A stretch of 54,382 nucleotides of DNA from Lachnospiraceae bacterium (GCA_017446045.1 JAFSRP010000035.1:1-54382); one strand, 5' to 3'. Counted from the stretch's first letter, positions 1 through 8,758 are shown. Notes: generated by a model from the letters alone, not told the origin. Numbers and translations are program-made.

Positions 1-96
1 ATGGCTGATTACATTGACTACTACAACAACGAGCGCATCCAGGCAAAAACAAAGTGGATGCCGCCTGTAAAGTACAGAATGGCATCCACTTGTTGA
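1..96 (+). CDS. IS3-family transposase, C-terminal end (cut by window edge)
   Basis: The frame open from base 1 ends at TGA 94-96 and encodes the last 31 residues of a DDE transposase. The tail contains YIDYYNNERIQAK, the Y-x-x-YNxxRxQ ending typical of the rve integrase core in IS3-family (IS150-like) OrfB proteins. The ATG at base 1 is an internal methionine, not the start. Whether the element is intact cannot be judged because the rest lies outside the window. Confidence 0.85.
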   Translation: MADYIDYYNNERIQAKTKWMPPVKYRMASTC

Positions 97-141
97 ACCT
101 CGGTCATTAATCAATGTGTCCAGGAAACTGGGTACATATCA
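1..141 (+). mobile_element. Right end of an IS3-family insertion sequence
   Basis: After the transposase stop there are about 45 bases ending near 141 with TGTCCAGGAAACTGGGTACA and then TATCA. This resembles the terminal inverted repeat of IS3/IS150-type elements, which end in CA. The left end and any target duplication are outside the window, so the exact boundary is inferred. Confidence 0.6.
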
Positions 142-213
142 GATACCGCGCCCTTTTTCTTTGATCGAAGTATGTATTACCGTACTGCCGTATGATGGTG
201 AAACGGTGTCCCC

Positions 214-1143
214 CTACTTTACGGGATTGGTCAGCTCACCGATCTTTTCGATCTGGCAGCGCACCACATCTCCGGGCTTCAGGAAGCGCGGCGGATCAAA
301 TCCCATACCGACACCCGCCGGCGTACCCATAGCGATCAGTGTGCCGGCCTGCAGGGTAATGCCGGACGACAGCTCCGCGATCGCACCCCCGACAGTCTGG
401 ATCATATAACGGGTGCTGCTGTTCTGACGCAGTTCGTCATTGATATAACAGCGGATGTCCAGCATCGCGGGATCACCGAGTTCATCCGGTGTTACGATGC
501 ATGGGCCGACAGGGGTGAACCCGTCCAGGCTCTTTCCCATGTACCACTGCTTATGCCGGGTCTGCAGGTTGCGGGCACTGACGTCGTTGATGATCGTATA
601 ACCGAAAATGTAGTCTGAGGCTTCCGACGCGGTGACGCCATACGCCGCTTTTCCGATCACAACTCCAAGTTCACATTCGTAATCCAGACGGTCCACGATA
701 TCAGCGTGCGACTGGATCGGCTCACCGCTTGCCACGGCACGGTTGACCCGTTTGGAGAAATAGATCGTATACGGACGCTCTCCGCCAAATGCTTCCGCTG
801 AATAATGGTCCGACTCCTTTGCATGTTCCTCATAGTTGATCCCGAGACATATCACATCCTGCAGAGGATGTACGATCGGCGCGAGCAGCTTACAAGCGGA
901 GATCTCCAGCGCCCTGGCTGCATTGACCGAAGCTGCGGCACCCTCAGCATTGGCTGCTTCTGCTGCATTGGCTGCTTCCACGATCTCTTCCATCAATTCC
1001 GGATCTTCTTCTGCCCGACAGATGAGCTCGTTCATATCCAAAAAATCAAACCCCAGTTCCTCTGTCAGGAACCCCAGTCTGCCGCCGTCGACAGAAACAA
1101 TTACCTTTTCAGCCCCGTTCAGGTCAACCGTATAAAACCGCAT
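214..1143 (-). CDS. Fumarylacetoacetate hydrolase (FAH) family protein
   Basis: A 309-residue protein of the FAH superfamily, whose members hydrolyse, decarboxylate or isomerise beta-diketo acids and related compounds in the cytosol. Visible are the family core ICLGINYEEHAKE, the metal-site stretch DYECELGVVIGK (acidic residues expected to bind Mg/Mn), the segment YTIINDVSARNLQ and the C-terminal GTPAGVGMG loop. The start is set at ATG 1143 because GGAAAGGAGATACT precedes it; a longer frame to 1179 has no such site. Unusual is an Ala/Asn/Glu-rich spacer between the short N-terminal domain and the catalytic core. It lies last after hflK-hflC and a lipoprotein gene. The substrate cannot be told; acylpyruvase or 2-hydroxyhepta-2,4-dienedioate isomerase are typical alternatives. 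Confidence 0.85.
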   Translation of the reverse strand: MRFYTVDLNGAEKVIVSVDGGRLGFLTEELGFDFLDMNELICRAEEDPELMEEIVEAANAAEAANAEGAAASVNAARALEISACKLLAPIVHPLQDVICLGINYEEHAKESDHYSAEAFGGERPYTIYFSKRVNRAVASGEPIQSHADIVDRLDYECELGVVIGKAAYGVTASEASDYIFGYTIINDVSARNLQTRHKQWYMGKSLDGFTPVGPCIVTPDELGDPAMLDIRCYINDELRQNSSTRYMIQTVGGAIAELSSGITLQAGTLIAMGTPAGVGMGFDPPRFLKPGDVVRCQIEKIGELTNPVK

Positions 1144-1180
1144 AGTATCTCCTTTCCTTACTTCAGGCTTATAAACCATA

Positions 1181-1205
1181 CGGAGCGGGCTTTAAGCCCG
1201 CTCCG
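1181..1205 (-). terminator. GC-rich intercistronic stem-loop (terminator-like)
   Basis: CGGAGCGGGC and its exact complement GCCCGCTCCG flank a TTTAA loop, giving a perfect 10-bp stem between the lipoprotein stop (1280) and the FAH start (1143). No clear U-run follows on the minus strand, so it may be a partial terminator or an RNA-stabilising hairpin. Confidence 0.5.
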
Positions 1206-1279
1206 CGTCAATTACACCCGTATGCATTTTATCACAGGATAAAGGATCTGAACAGTACCTGTATCCGGCTGTAAGGAAC

Positions 1280-3361
1280 TTATTCCGGCAGGTTGGAGAT
1301 AAATATCCACTGTCCGTTTTCAATACGGACAGTCACCGCATAAGGCCAAGAATCGTATCCACGGGCAGGAGCATCCACAGTATAATACAGACGATAGGTG
1401 TTATCGCCAAGATCCCATCCGTTCTCAAACTCGATATGCTGGGCATTTGTATCCCCGTGCTCGAAGAGATACAGGTCATATTTCGGCATATAATCCCATG
1501 AGTCGGCAAGCGGATGCTTTGCGTCATCATAGGAAGTACCGGTCATGCGGCGGACATAATTACGAACATCCTTGCCGCTGACCGCGGTGATATCCGTATA
1601 GATCTCCTCCTCGCCGGTCAGGTCCAGGAACTCCTGCCGCTGAAGATCGTTCAGTTTTGTCTCGATGCCTGCGCCGTTATAGAACACTTCTGCCCAGTCG
1701 ATCTCCGTCGGAGCGTGATAATCCGACAGAAAGAAACCGCAGTACTCATAACCGATCTCTTTGTTCAGTTCCGTGATTTCTTCAGGGTCGAGCCAACGTG
1801 CGGCATCCACCGAATCGATATGGCGCAGCGCACCCGTATCCGCTGCAGTGTCCTCCGGGTCAAAGTACTCGTAATCTGTACGGACCAGCCGATAGGCATA
1901 ACGCCAGCCGATGTCCTCCTCGGGCGCGCGTGTGGATTCCGTATACATAGTGAATACTTTGCCGTCCACGTATTCCATGACCTGTGCATTACAGGAAATA
2001 TCGTTTTCATCGGCATATTCAAACTCCGGCAGCCATCCCTCAAATATCATAATGCCATCCGAAGGCAGGATATCTTCCGGACCGTCATACATTACCAGAT
2101 CTTGTGCGCCCTCCCTGTAGCAAAGCTCCAGATCCCCGGCAAGATGGGCCGCAAACGCAGGCTTTCCGGTCTCATCGATATACATCTTTAATGTCTCGGG
2201 ATCCTGGACAAAGTCTCTTTCATACTCTGCTTCAGACCGGGCTTTCAGAATACGCGCATCTGCCTTTTCAGCTTCGTCATCGATCAGCTCCATGCTGCCT
2301 TCCTTGCCGGAAACAGCAGCAGCGTAATGGCTTCCGGCATAAAAGTGTCCGGTACCTTCACGGTATTCCACGGAAACATAGATCCGGTCTCCGTCCGTGA
2401 GAAACTGCACGAACTCCGCCGCGCTGCCGTACTCAGCGTCGGGGAAAGTACCGAGAAGGATCAGCTCAGTTTCGTCTTTGTCTTCGGCACAGTCCAGCTG
2501 CCACAGTTCATCATGAGCTTTGCCGCTTTCATAATTGTGGGAAAGGAAAAAGAGATCCCGTCCGACGACACCGCAGTAGGTCAGATATTCATCTTCCGTG
2601 GCAAACACGACACGGTCCATCTCTTCGTCGCCTGTGACATAGAACGCCTGCGCAGCATCATCGGTATGACCTTCATAGACCAGATGGGAGCCATCCTCCG
2701 AAACGCCCCGGATCTTTCCCCAGGCCAGATCCCGCTTTTCGAAAGTGTCCGGATCGACGCAATACACGATATCGCCGAATCCGGTGCTCCGGTTCAGCCA
2801 CAGCCTGTCTTTGAAGAACCAGAGTCCGCCCCATCCGCCGTCGTCGAACAGCCTTTCATACTGGTTGGTCTTCAGATCCAGTCTCCAGATGGCAGAAGCC
2901 CCGCCGACGACCGGCTGCATAAAGTCCGCCCAAAGCGCAGTGTGCGGGAGCGCATCCGGTCCATATACCCGGAAATAGATATAGTCTCCCCTGCGTACGA
3001 AATACCCGCCGTTGTTTTCAATTTCGGCATTGTCTGCTTTGTCAGCTTCTGAAGCCCCGGGCTCTTCCTCCCGGATCTCCGAAGTTTCGGTTTTCGTTTC
3101 CTCAGGTTCTGCCGCTTCGGATCCCGCTGTTTCGGCAGCATCTGTCTCCATGGCGATGATCTCTGCAGTGTCAGATTCCTTCGATTCTGCAAACTCTGAT
3201 GGTTCTGTTTCCACAGCCGCAGTTTCCGTCGTATCCGGAGACGAAGCTTCACTCTCCGCCGTATTTTTCTGCCCGCACCCCGCTATCAGCAGGGCAGCCG
3301 CCAGCAGGACTGCTCCGGCGATCGTCGTTTTTCTGTTCCTAAGCATCGCAAGAAGTTTCAT
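1280..3361 (-). CDS. Large secreted lipoprotein with acidic linker
   Basis: A 693-residue predicted lipoprotein. The N-terminus has a basic region (MLRNRKTT), a hydrophobic core and a lipobox LIAGC near residue 29, so it should be lipidated and held on the outer face of the membrane. Residues about 31-120 are a Glu/Thr/Ser/Ala-rich low-complexity linker that would hold the rest away from the cell. The remainder is rich in Trp, Tyr, Asp and Gly with repeated YxYxx strands, resembling DUF5050-type beta-propeller-like bacterial surface proteins. The function is unknown. ATG 3361 is chosen because GGAGGG lies just upstream; the longer frame starts at 3373. It follows hflC by 34 bases, so is probably co-transcribed. 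The style matches the lipoprotein at 19516-22197. Confidence 0.75.
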   Translation of the reverse strand: MKLLAMLRNRKTTIAGAVLLAAALLIAGCGQKNTAESEASSPDTTETAAVETEPSEFAESKESDTAEIIAMETDAAETAGSEAAEPEETKTETSEIREEEPGASEADKADNAEIENNGGYFVRRGDYIYFRVYGPDALPHTALWADFMQPVVGGASAIWRLDLKTNQYERLFDDGGWGGLWFFKDRLWLNRSTGFGDIVYCVDPDTFEKRDLAWGKIRGVSEDGSHLVYEGHTDDAAQAFYVTGDEEMDRVVFATEDEYLTYCGVVGRDLFFLSHNYESGKAHDELWQLDCAEDKDETELILLGTFPDAEYGSAAEFVQFLTDGDRIYVSVEYREGTGHFYAGSHYAAAVSGKEGSMELIDDEAEKADARILKARSEAEYERDFVQDPETLKMYIDETGKPAFAAHLAGDLELCYREGAQDLVMYDGPEDILPSDGIMIFEGWLPEFEYADENDISCNAQVMEYVDGKVFTMYTESTRAPEEDIGWRYAYRLVRTDYEYFDPEDTAADTGALRHIDSVDAARWLDPEEITELNKEIGYEYCGFFLSDYHAPTEIDWAEVFYNGAGIETKLNDLQRQEFLDLTGEEEIYTDITAVSGKDVRNYVRRMTGTSYDDAKHPLADSWDYMPKYDLYLFEHGDTNAQHIEFENGWDLGDNTYRLYYTVDAPARGYDSWPYAVTVRIENGQWIFISNLPE

Positions 3362-3395
3362 TATGCCCTCCATACGTTACTGTAAGTCTGCAGCC

Positions 3396-4277
3396 TTAGT
3401 CCCCGGCCGTCCCGTAAAGGACCTGTGCCAGCTCCGAATCCCGGTCGAGGATGATGGTCTTGTTTCCGCCCTTTAAGGATTCTTTCAGTGCATCCAGACC
3501 GCGGATATAATTATAGAACTCCGCCTTATCCTTTGTATTATATGCTTCCTGCAGGATCCGCATGTACTCTGCTTCGCCTTCTGCTTCCGTCACAGCGGCC
3601 TGCCTGCGGGCTTCCGCCTTCATGATGGAGACCTCGCGGTCAGCTTCGTTGCGGATCTTCTGCGCTTCCGCTGCGCCCTCTGCCCTATAGGTAGCCGCTA
3701 TATTCTGCCGCTCTGAGATCATACGCTCATAGACCGATTCCTTGTTATCATCCGGCAGGTCCAGGGATTTGATCTCGGACTGGATGATCTCGATCCCGTA
3801 GTCGTCGATATCCGAGTTGGCTTCTTCCGTGATCAGCTGGGTGAGCCGCTCTCCGCGGGCTTCGATCACTTCATCCTGGTTCATGGAGGAGATCACGTTC
3901 TTGATCGCGTTGTATACAGCAGCTTCGATCCGCTCCTCCGCCCTGAGCTCTACGGCATCAAGGGTACGGATATAACTTGTGGGATCCGTCACACGCCAGA
4001 GGACATAGTTATCGGCGATCATGCTTTTCTTGTCTTTGGTAATGACATCCGATGCCGGAATATCATACAGAATAGTTGCCGCCGAGATCCTCTGTATACT
4101 CTGAATGAACGGGATCTTGAATTTCAGGCCCGGACTGTCCTTGATGTCGACGATCCTTCCGAACTGACGCACCGCCACATACTGTTTCATCGGAACGGTA
4201 TAAAAAGATCCGGCTGCCACTCCGAGGATCAGGATAGCGATGACCATGGCAAGAATTTTACCTATCATTCTCTTCAT
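3396..4277 (-). CDS. hflC: HflC-like SPFH/prohibitin-domain membrane protein
   Basis: A 293-residue protein with one N-terminal transmembrane helix (about residues 5-24) followed by a Band 7/SPFH domain: YTVPMKQYVAVRQFGRIV, then LKFKIPFIQ, and a long charged helix rich in Ala/Glu/Arg near the C-terminus. In E. coli HflC pairs with HflK in a large cage that surrounds and restrains the FtsH protease; the same role is likely here. The ATG has GGGAGGG upstream and follows the hflK stop by one base, so the two proteins are translationally coupled and probably made in equal amounts. Confidence 0.92.
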   Translation of the reverse strand: MKRMIGKILAMVIAILILGVAAGSFYTVPMKQYVAVRQFGRIVDIKDSPGLKFKIPFIQSIQRISAATILYDIPASDVITKDKKSMIADNYVLWRVTDPTSYIRTLDAVELRAEERIEAAVYNAIKNVISSMNQDEVIEARGERLTQLITEEANSDIDDYGIEIIQSEIKSLDLPDDNKESVYERMISERQNIAATYRAEGAAEAQKIRNEADREVSIMKAEARRQAAVTEAEGEAEYMRILQEAYNTKDKAEFYNYIRGLDALKESLKGGNKTIILDRDSELAQVLYGTAGD

Positions 4278-4278
4278 C

Positions 4279-5433
4279 TTACTGTCCCTCCCCTGCTGTT
4301 TCGATCGTCGTACTTCCGCCCGCCGGGCTTTCCTGCCCTGCCCCGGTGAAGGATTCCAGCGGCAGGATCTGCTGCATCCTGCCGTCGGTAATGACCACCT
4401 TCAGGCCGGGCAGTACGTCCTCCATTGTTTCATAGAAGATCCTCTGCCGTGTGATCAGCGGATTGAGTTCATACTGGCTGTACATGGCATTGAAACGAGC
4501 TACCTGGCCTTCCGCTTCCGCGATGCGCGACGCCTTTGCGGCTTCCGCCTGCTGCCGGATCCGGTCCGCCTCAGCCTCAGCCGCGGGCACCTGCTCGTTC
4601 TTGTATTTGTTCGCGTTGTTGACCGCTGTATCCTTGCCCTGCTTGGCGGTCTCCACGGCCTTGAACGCCTGGATGATCTCCGCTGTCGGAGGCTCTGCAT
4701 CCTGTACCGTGATGTTGACCACGGAAAGGCCGATATTCTGCTTCTCCAGTTCCTCTGCCATCTTTTCCCTTACTTCCGACTGGATCTGGGTCTTTGCAGT
4801 CGTGATCGCGTCATCCACGTTGTAGTTGATGATCGTAGAACGGATACTGGCGAGAGCAATGTTCTTCAGGATCTGCTCCGGCTGGCGGGAATTGTACAGA
4901 TATGCCACCGGATCATTGACCTTGTATTCCATATAAAAGTCAATGTCAATAAAATTGAAATCCCTGGTGATCATGATGCCGTCGGTATCTGTCGTAAAAC
5001 TCTGTCCGTCATCATTGACACGATAACCGATCCCGGTACCGTGTGTCGTTATATCCACCTTGCGCACACGCTGAATGAACGGGATCTTGAAATGCAGGCC
5101 TGCCGTATCCGTCCGGACCACGTTTCCGAACATGGTGACGACAGCATTTTCCTGCTCATTGACATTATAATAGCTGCCGAATACGATCCCCGCCAGCACA
5201 GCCAGCACCGCAATGGCAACAACGACGTGCCGCAGCGGCTTAAGGTCCACCGGTTTATGGGGACGCGCCGGATGAACTGTACCGTCCGCATCCACGACGG
5301 TCTGTCCTCCGTCCGTTCCCCCACCCCGCTTTCCGGACTGTCTGTCCGCAAAAGCGTCCCGGATCTTATTCCTGATCTCCGGATTTCTGGAAATGTAATA
5401 TATGATCAGGGCAATAATGATTATCAATTCCAT
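4279..5433 (-). CDS. hflK: HflK-like SPFH/prohibitin-domain membrane protein
   Basis: A 384-residue partner of HflC. It has a hydrophobic start (residues 1-14), a Gly/Asp-rich linker (about 35-60), a transmembrane helix (about 69-88) and then the SPFH domain, with LHFKIPFIQ matching the same segment in HflC. The coiled-coil stretch near residues 270-310 (Ala/Glu/Arg-rich) is the usual oligomerisation region. The extra N-terminal hydrophobic segment with a Gly-rich linker is typical of HflK rather than HflC. GAGGGAT lies upstream of ATG 5433. The gene follows the DUF362 gene by 44 bases. Confidence 0.9.
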   Translation of the reverse strand: MELIIIIALIIYYISRNPEIRNKIRDAFADRQSGKRGGGTDGGQTVVDADGTVHPARPHKPVDLKPLRHVVVAIAVLAVLAGIVFGSYYNVNEQENAVVTMFGNVVRTDTAGLHFKIPFIQRVRKVDITTHGTGIGYRVNDDGQSFTTDTDGIMITRDFNFIDIDFYMEYKVNDPVAYLYNSRQPEQILKNIALASIRSTIINYNVDDAITTAKTQIQSEVREKMAEELEKQNIGLSVVNITVQDAEPPTAEIIQAFKAVETAKQGKDTAVNNANKYKNEQVPAAEAEADRIRQQAEAAKASRIAEAEGQVARFNAMYSQYELNPLITRQRIFYETMEDVLPGLKVVITDGRMQQILPLESFTGAGQESPAGGSTTIETAGEGQ

Positions 5434-5477
5434 TATTTGATCTATCCCTCTCTATAGTAACGTTGCTGTCGTCCCGC

Positions 5478-6368
5478 TTATTTCACTTCGATCAGCTCAT
5501 ATTCCCGGCTTCCGAAACCGAGCTCTGCAGCTGCCTCGATGGTGTGTATGCCGTTCCGGCTGTTGACCCGCTCCAGGAAATGCTCCCGTCCGGGGTCATC
5601 CGAAGCCAGTACCAGATCGATGCACGCCTGATCGACCGCCACGGGATCCAGGGACGCCAGGATACCGATATCCTTCATGCAGGGGTCCTCCGCGATCGCG
5701 CAGCAGTCACAGTCCACAGACATGTTGGCCATGATGTTCAGGTACGCAAGATTGCCGCCCGTGCCGCCGAAATATGCCACAACGGATGACGCCGCATCCG
5801 CCATTGCCTCAAGAAACTCGTCCTGTCCGCAGATGTTGTCCCAGACGATCGTCTGGTCTTTCAGCTTTCCACCGGAATGGATCCAGGCTTTGCCTTCCGA
5901 GGAAGCACAGCCGATGGAAAGCTGCTTGAGCGCCCCGCCGTAACCGCCCATGGGATGCCCCTTGAAATGGGAAAGGACGACCATGGAATCATACTCTGCC
6001 AGATTTTTTCCCACAAAGTTCTCTTTCAGGATCTTTCCGTCCGGTATTGGGAGAACAAGGTCCGGGCCTTCCGCATCCATCAGGTCCACTTTGAAGTAAC
6101 GTGTCCAGCCATGACCTGCCAGAAGCTTGACGTGCTTGTCTGTATAGTTTCGTTCGCCGTCATACGCTGTATTGCATTCGACTACTGTTGCGCCAAGCGC
6201 ATCGATTACCGGCTTCCAGAAGCCGGGCTTCAGATAATTCTGATTACCTTCCTCACCGCTGTGCACCTTGGCTGCCACCCTGCCGGGGAGTTTCCTGTCC
6301 AGCAGCCTGAACATTTCAAGTACCTTTTCCGGAGTAATGGTCTTTGTAAAATAAACCTTTGATACCAT
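5478..6368 (-). CDS. DUF362 domain protein
   Basis: A 296-residue cytosolic protein of the DUF362 family. Visible family features are NYLKPGFWKPVIDALGA, VVLSHFKGHPMGGYGGALK and the run of cysteines CDCCAIAEDPC in the C-terminal third, followed by VDQACIDLVL. Many DUF362 proteins carry a ferredoxin domain of the CxxCxxCxxxCP type; this one lacks that motif. The biochemical role is not established. AAGGAGG stands five bases before ATG 6368, so the start is secure. It is the first gene of the minus-strand run that continues into hflK-hflC. Confidence 0.8.
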   Translation of the reverse strand: MVSKVYFTKTITPEKVLEMFRLLDRKLPGRVAAKVHSGEEGNQNYLKPGFWKPVIDALGATVVECNTAYDGERNYTDKHVKLLAGHGWTRYFKVDLMDAEGPDLVLPIPDGKILKENFVGKNLAEYDSMVVLSHFKGHPMGGYGGALKQLSIGCASSEGKAWIHSGGKLKDQTIVWDNICGQDEFLEAMADAASSVVAYFGGTGGNLAYLNIMANMSVDCDCCAIAEDPCMKDIGILASLDPVAVDQACIDLVLASDDPGREHFLERVNSRNGIHTIEAAAELGFGSREYELIEVK

Positions 6369-6419
6369 ATCTGCCTCCTTAGCTAAAACAGCGCTTTTGC
6401 ATCAGTATAACAGAAATCA

Positions 6420-6428
6420 TGTTATAAT
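6420..6428 (+). promoter_or_regulatory. Extended -10 promoter for guanine deaminase
   Basis: TG-T-TATAAT (TATAAT at 6423-6428) is a perfect extended -10 box about 57 bases before the deaminase ATG. No good -35 at the normal distance is seen, which is common for extended -10 promoters. Confidence 0.55.
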
Positions 6429-6484
6429 TAAAGCAGGATACATGCCGTAACGACGCATGGAATATATACAGGAGAGGTATCCGT

Positions 6485-7762
6485 ATGTCCGGATTTATTA
6501 TAAGGGGAAATATATACCACACGCCGGTGATCGGCTCCTACGAAGTCAGGGAACACGCCTTTCTGGTCTGCGAGAACGGAAAATGTGCGGGCATCTATGA
6601 GGAGCTGCCCGACTATTACAAAGACTATCCGCTGACAGATTATGAAGACGCACTGATCATACCCGGCATGGTGGATCTGCACATCCACGCGCCGCAGTTT
6701 GCCTTCCGCGGCACAGGCATGGACTCCGAACTGATGACCTGGCTGAAGGAGCAGACCTTTCCCGAGGAAGAAAAATACGCCGATCCGGATTATGCCCATC
6801 TGGCATACGGCATCTTTGCTGAGAAAATGAAGAAAAGCGCCACGACCCGCGCCGTCATCTTTGCCACGATCCACAAGGAAGCGACCATTCAGCTGATGGA
6901 ACTGATGGAGGAAACGGGCCTTATCTCCTACGTGGGCAAAGTCAACATGGATCGCGACGCCCCGCCGGCCCTGAAAGAAAAAGGCGCGCTCTTTTCCACC
7001 TATGATACGATCGACTGGATAGACGATGTCCGTACACAGTATTCCTTCGAACGGACAAAGCCGATCATCACCCCGCGCTTCATCCCCTGCTGCAGCGAGA
7101 CCCTGCTGGACCAGCTTGGCGAGGTACGGCGCCTGTATGACCTGCCTGTGCAGTCCCACCTTTCGGAAAACCCCGGTGAGGTGGAACTCGTACATTCCCT
7201 GATGCCTGATACGGCATTTTATGGAGACGGCTATGACCGCTTCGGCCTTTTTGGCGGCGAAGCCCGCACCATCATGGCGCACTGTACCTACTCCACGAAG
7301 GAGGAAGTGGAGCGCATCCGCAAAAACGGCGTCTGGGTCGCACACTGCCCCAACTCCAACATGAATCTCGCCTCCGGTATCGCACCGATACGACGCTATC
7401 TCACCCGCCGCATCCGTGTAGGTTTGGGCAGTGATGTAGCCGGCGGACAGACAGAATCGATCTTCCGCGCGGTGACGGATGCGATCCAGGTCTCCAAGCT
7501 GTACTGGCGCTATATCGACCCCAAAGCACGTCCCCTGGCATTCTGCGAAGCCTTTTATCTCGCTACGAGGGGCGGCGGGTCATTCTTCGGGCGAGTGGGC
7601 AGCTTTACCCGCGGCTCCGCGTTTGACGCGCTGGTCCTGGATGACTCCTCAGATCTCCATCCGCAGCCGATGGGCGTCCGGGAAAGGGTCGAGCGGGCCT
7701 TCTATCTGGGACTGGACACCAGTGGGATCATCGGAAAATATGTCGCCGGACGGAAAATTTAA
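6485..7762 (+). CDS. guaD: Guanine deaminase-type amidohydrolase
   Basis: A 425-residue amidohydrolase-superfamily protein expected to deaminate guanine to xanthine in purine salvage or catabolism, using a single zinc. The metal and catalytic motifs appear in order: PGMVDLHIHAPQ (HxH), the RFIPCCSE segment, SHLSENPGEVE, MAHCTY and GLGSDVAGG with the catalytic aspartate. The FRGTGMDSELMTWL stretch after the first motif is characteristic of guanine deaminases rather than chlorohydrolases. GGAGAGGT lies before ATG 6485. It is monocistronic; the tRNA-Val gene downstream has its own promoter. Related aminohydrolases remain possible but are less likely. Confidence 0.88.
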   Translation: MSGFIIRGNIYHTPVIGSYEVREHAFLVCENGKCAGIYEELPDYYKDYPLTDYEDALIIPGMVDLHIHAPQFAFRGTGMDSELMTWLKEQTFPEEEKYADPDYAHLAYGIFAEKMKKSATTRAVIFATIHKEATIQLMELMEETGLISYVGKVNMDRDAPPALKEKGALFSTYDTIDWIDDVRTQYSFERTKPIITPRFIPCCSETLLDQLGEVRRLYDLPVQSHLSENPGEVELVHSLMPDTAFYGDGYDRFGLFGGEARTIMAHCTYSTKEEVERIRKNGVWVAHCPNSNMNLASGIAPIRRYLTRRIRVGLGSDVAGGQTESIFRAVTDAIQVSKLYWRYIDPKARPLAFCEAFYLATRGGGSFFGRVGSFTRGSAFDALVLDDSSDLHPQPMGVRERVERAFYLGLDTSGIIGKYVAGRKI

Positions 7763-7771
7763 AAAGCAGGC

Positions 7772-7800
7772 TTGTGCTTCTCAGAAATATGTGGTAATAT
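7772..7800 (+). promoter_or_regulatory. Promoter of tRNA-Val
   Basis: TTGTGC (7772-7777) and TAATAT (7795-7800) are spaced by 17 bases and lie 19 bases before the mature tRNA 5' end. Confidence 0.6.
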
Positions 7801-7819
7801 AAACGGGCTGAAAAGCGAT

Positions 7820-7893
7820 GGGTTCGTAGCTCAGCTGGGATGAGCGTCCGCTTGACGTGCGGGAGGTCGTGGGTTCGAGCCCCGCCGGACCCA
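7820..7893 (+). tRNA. tRNA-Val (anticodon GAC)
   Basis: The 74-base gene folds into a standard cloverleaf. The acceptor stem GGGTTCG pairs with CGGACCC (one G-U), followed by discriminator A at 7893. The anticodon arm TCCGC-TTGACGT-GCGGG places GAC at positions 34-36, and the T arm is GTGGG-TTCGAGC-CCCGC. The CCA end is not encoded (GAA follows the discriminator), so it must be added by CCA-adding enzyme. Confidence 0.96.
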
Positions 7894-7897
7894 GAAA

Positions 7898-7929
7898 GCC
7901 GTACACGGTATGTGTGCGGCTTTTCTTTT
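7898..7929 (+). terminator. Terminator of tRNA-Val
   Basis: GCCGTACAC and GTGTGCGGC form a 9-bp stem (one G-U) over the loop GGTAT, followed by TTTTCTTTT. Confidence 0.85.
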
Positions 7930-7930
7930 G

Positions 7931-7976
7931 TCAAAAAAGCCTTATGTACGCTGCAGGTAGCTGTACATAAGGCTTT
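7931..7976 (-). terminator. Terminator of the 8006-8698 lipoprotein gene
   Basis: AAAGCCTTATGTAC (7936-7949) and GTACATAAGGCTTT (7963-7976) are perfect complements over a 13-base loop. On the minus strand the stem is followed by a run of six T, as for an intrinsic terminator, 30 bases after the stop codon. Confidence 0.85.
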
Positions 7977-8005
7977 GTTCATTCACTGATCATAAAAGCA
8001 GCGGC

Positions 8006-8698
8006 TTAAAAATCTTCATTGCCTTCCATGATCACGGACACCAGGCTTTCCACCTGCGACTCATCCGGAACACAAGTGCCGGATGTGAAGGAATAGGAAT
8101 AAGTGTCCGAACAGAAAACGATACGGTGAATGCCGTCTTCATTGCCCTGCATATTGATATCGATACCTTTGCTGTTTATATCATATGTGTTGTCGTAGGT
8201 ATTATAATCGCCGCTGATATCATCCTGACCCTTGCCTTTCCGCAGACGGAATGCCTCTTCCCCTTCTGCATCGGCATAGATCACTTCTATGATGGTATCC
8301 CCCATTGACCGGAACTGTTCCGCCTGATATCCGTCGATCACTGCCGGAAGGGTAAACAGAAATCCCGTGGCAGCTTCGGCGTCTTCCAGGGTCTCATGAT
8401 CGGACCACGGATTCACCATCCCGACCATCTGCTTCGTCTCTTCCTCTGTCTCCGGAGCTTCCTCGACTGTCGTTTCTTCTTCCGCTGCCGGAACTTCCTC
8501 GATGGTCGTTTCTTCCTCCGCTGCCGGAGCCTCTTCGGCAGTCGTTTCTGCTTCTGCCGGCTTATCCGCGGCAGCGGCCTCCGCCTCTGCCTGGACCGCC
8601 GTCTCCGCTGCGGCCGGCTCGTCCTTCGGCACCGCAGTGCAGCCTGCCAGAACTGCCATACATCCTATAGCCAACACGATCATCATTCTCTTTTTCAT
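8006..8698 (-). CDS. Lipoprotein with Glu/Ala/Thr repeats and DUF4367-like domain
   Basis: A 230-residue predicted lipoprotein: basic start MKKRMM, hydrophobic core, lipobox VLAGC near residue 20. Residues about 25-88 are low-complexity, including degenerate 12-residue repeats of the form APAAEEETTIEE. The C-terminal 140 residues (from MVGMVNPWSDHETLED) look like the extracellular DUF4367-type domain, with EVIYADAEGEEAFRLRKGKG and ISGDYNTYDN as its most typical stretch. The domain is common in Clostridia surface lipoproteins; its ligand is unknown. AAGGAGG precedes ATG 8698. It has its own promoter and terminator and so stands alone. Confidence 0.78.
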   Translation of the reverse strand: MKKRMMIVLAIGCMAVLAGCTAVPKDEPAAAETAVQAEAEAAAADKPAEAETTAEEAPAAEEETTIEEVPAAEEETTVEEAPETEEETKQMVGMVNPWSDHETLEDAEAATGFLFTLPAVIDGYQAEQFRSMGDTIIEVIYADAEGEEAFRLRKGKGQDDISGDYNTYDNTYDINSKGIDINMQGNEDGIHRIVFCSDTYSYSFTSGTCVPDESQVESLVSVIMEGNEDF

Positions 8699-8752
8699 AT
8701 TTACAGCCTCCTTGTAAAACCTAGGGAAACATCATCCCACTTGTATATCCTT

Positions 8753-8758
8753 ATTATA
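8753..8758 (-). promoter_or_regulatory. -10 box for the 8006-8698 gene
   Basis: A perfect TATAAT on the minus strand (ATTATA as written), about 55 bases before the start codon. The -35 region is weak, so this rests mainly on the -10 and the position. Confidence 0.4.

Noticed and set aside
1-141. A short independent protein starting at base 1
   Set aside because: The ATG at the window edge is an internal codon of the IS3-type transposase.
4240-5457. 405-codon plus-strand frame opposite hflK
   Set aside because: Antisense shadow of a well supported gene; no SD, no domain, and Arg/Leu/His-rich composition typical of reverse frames in GC-rich DNA.
6428-7345. 305-codon minus-strand frame opposite guanine deaminase
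   Set aside because: Antisense shadow of an enzyme with complete active-site motifs.
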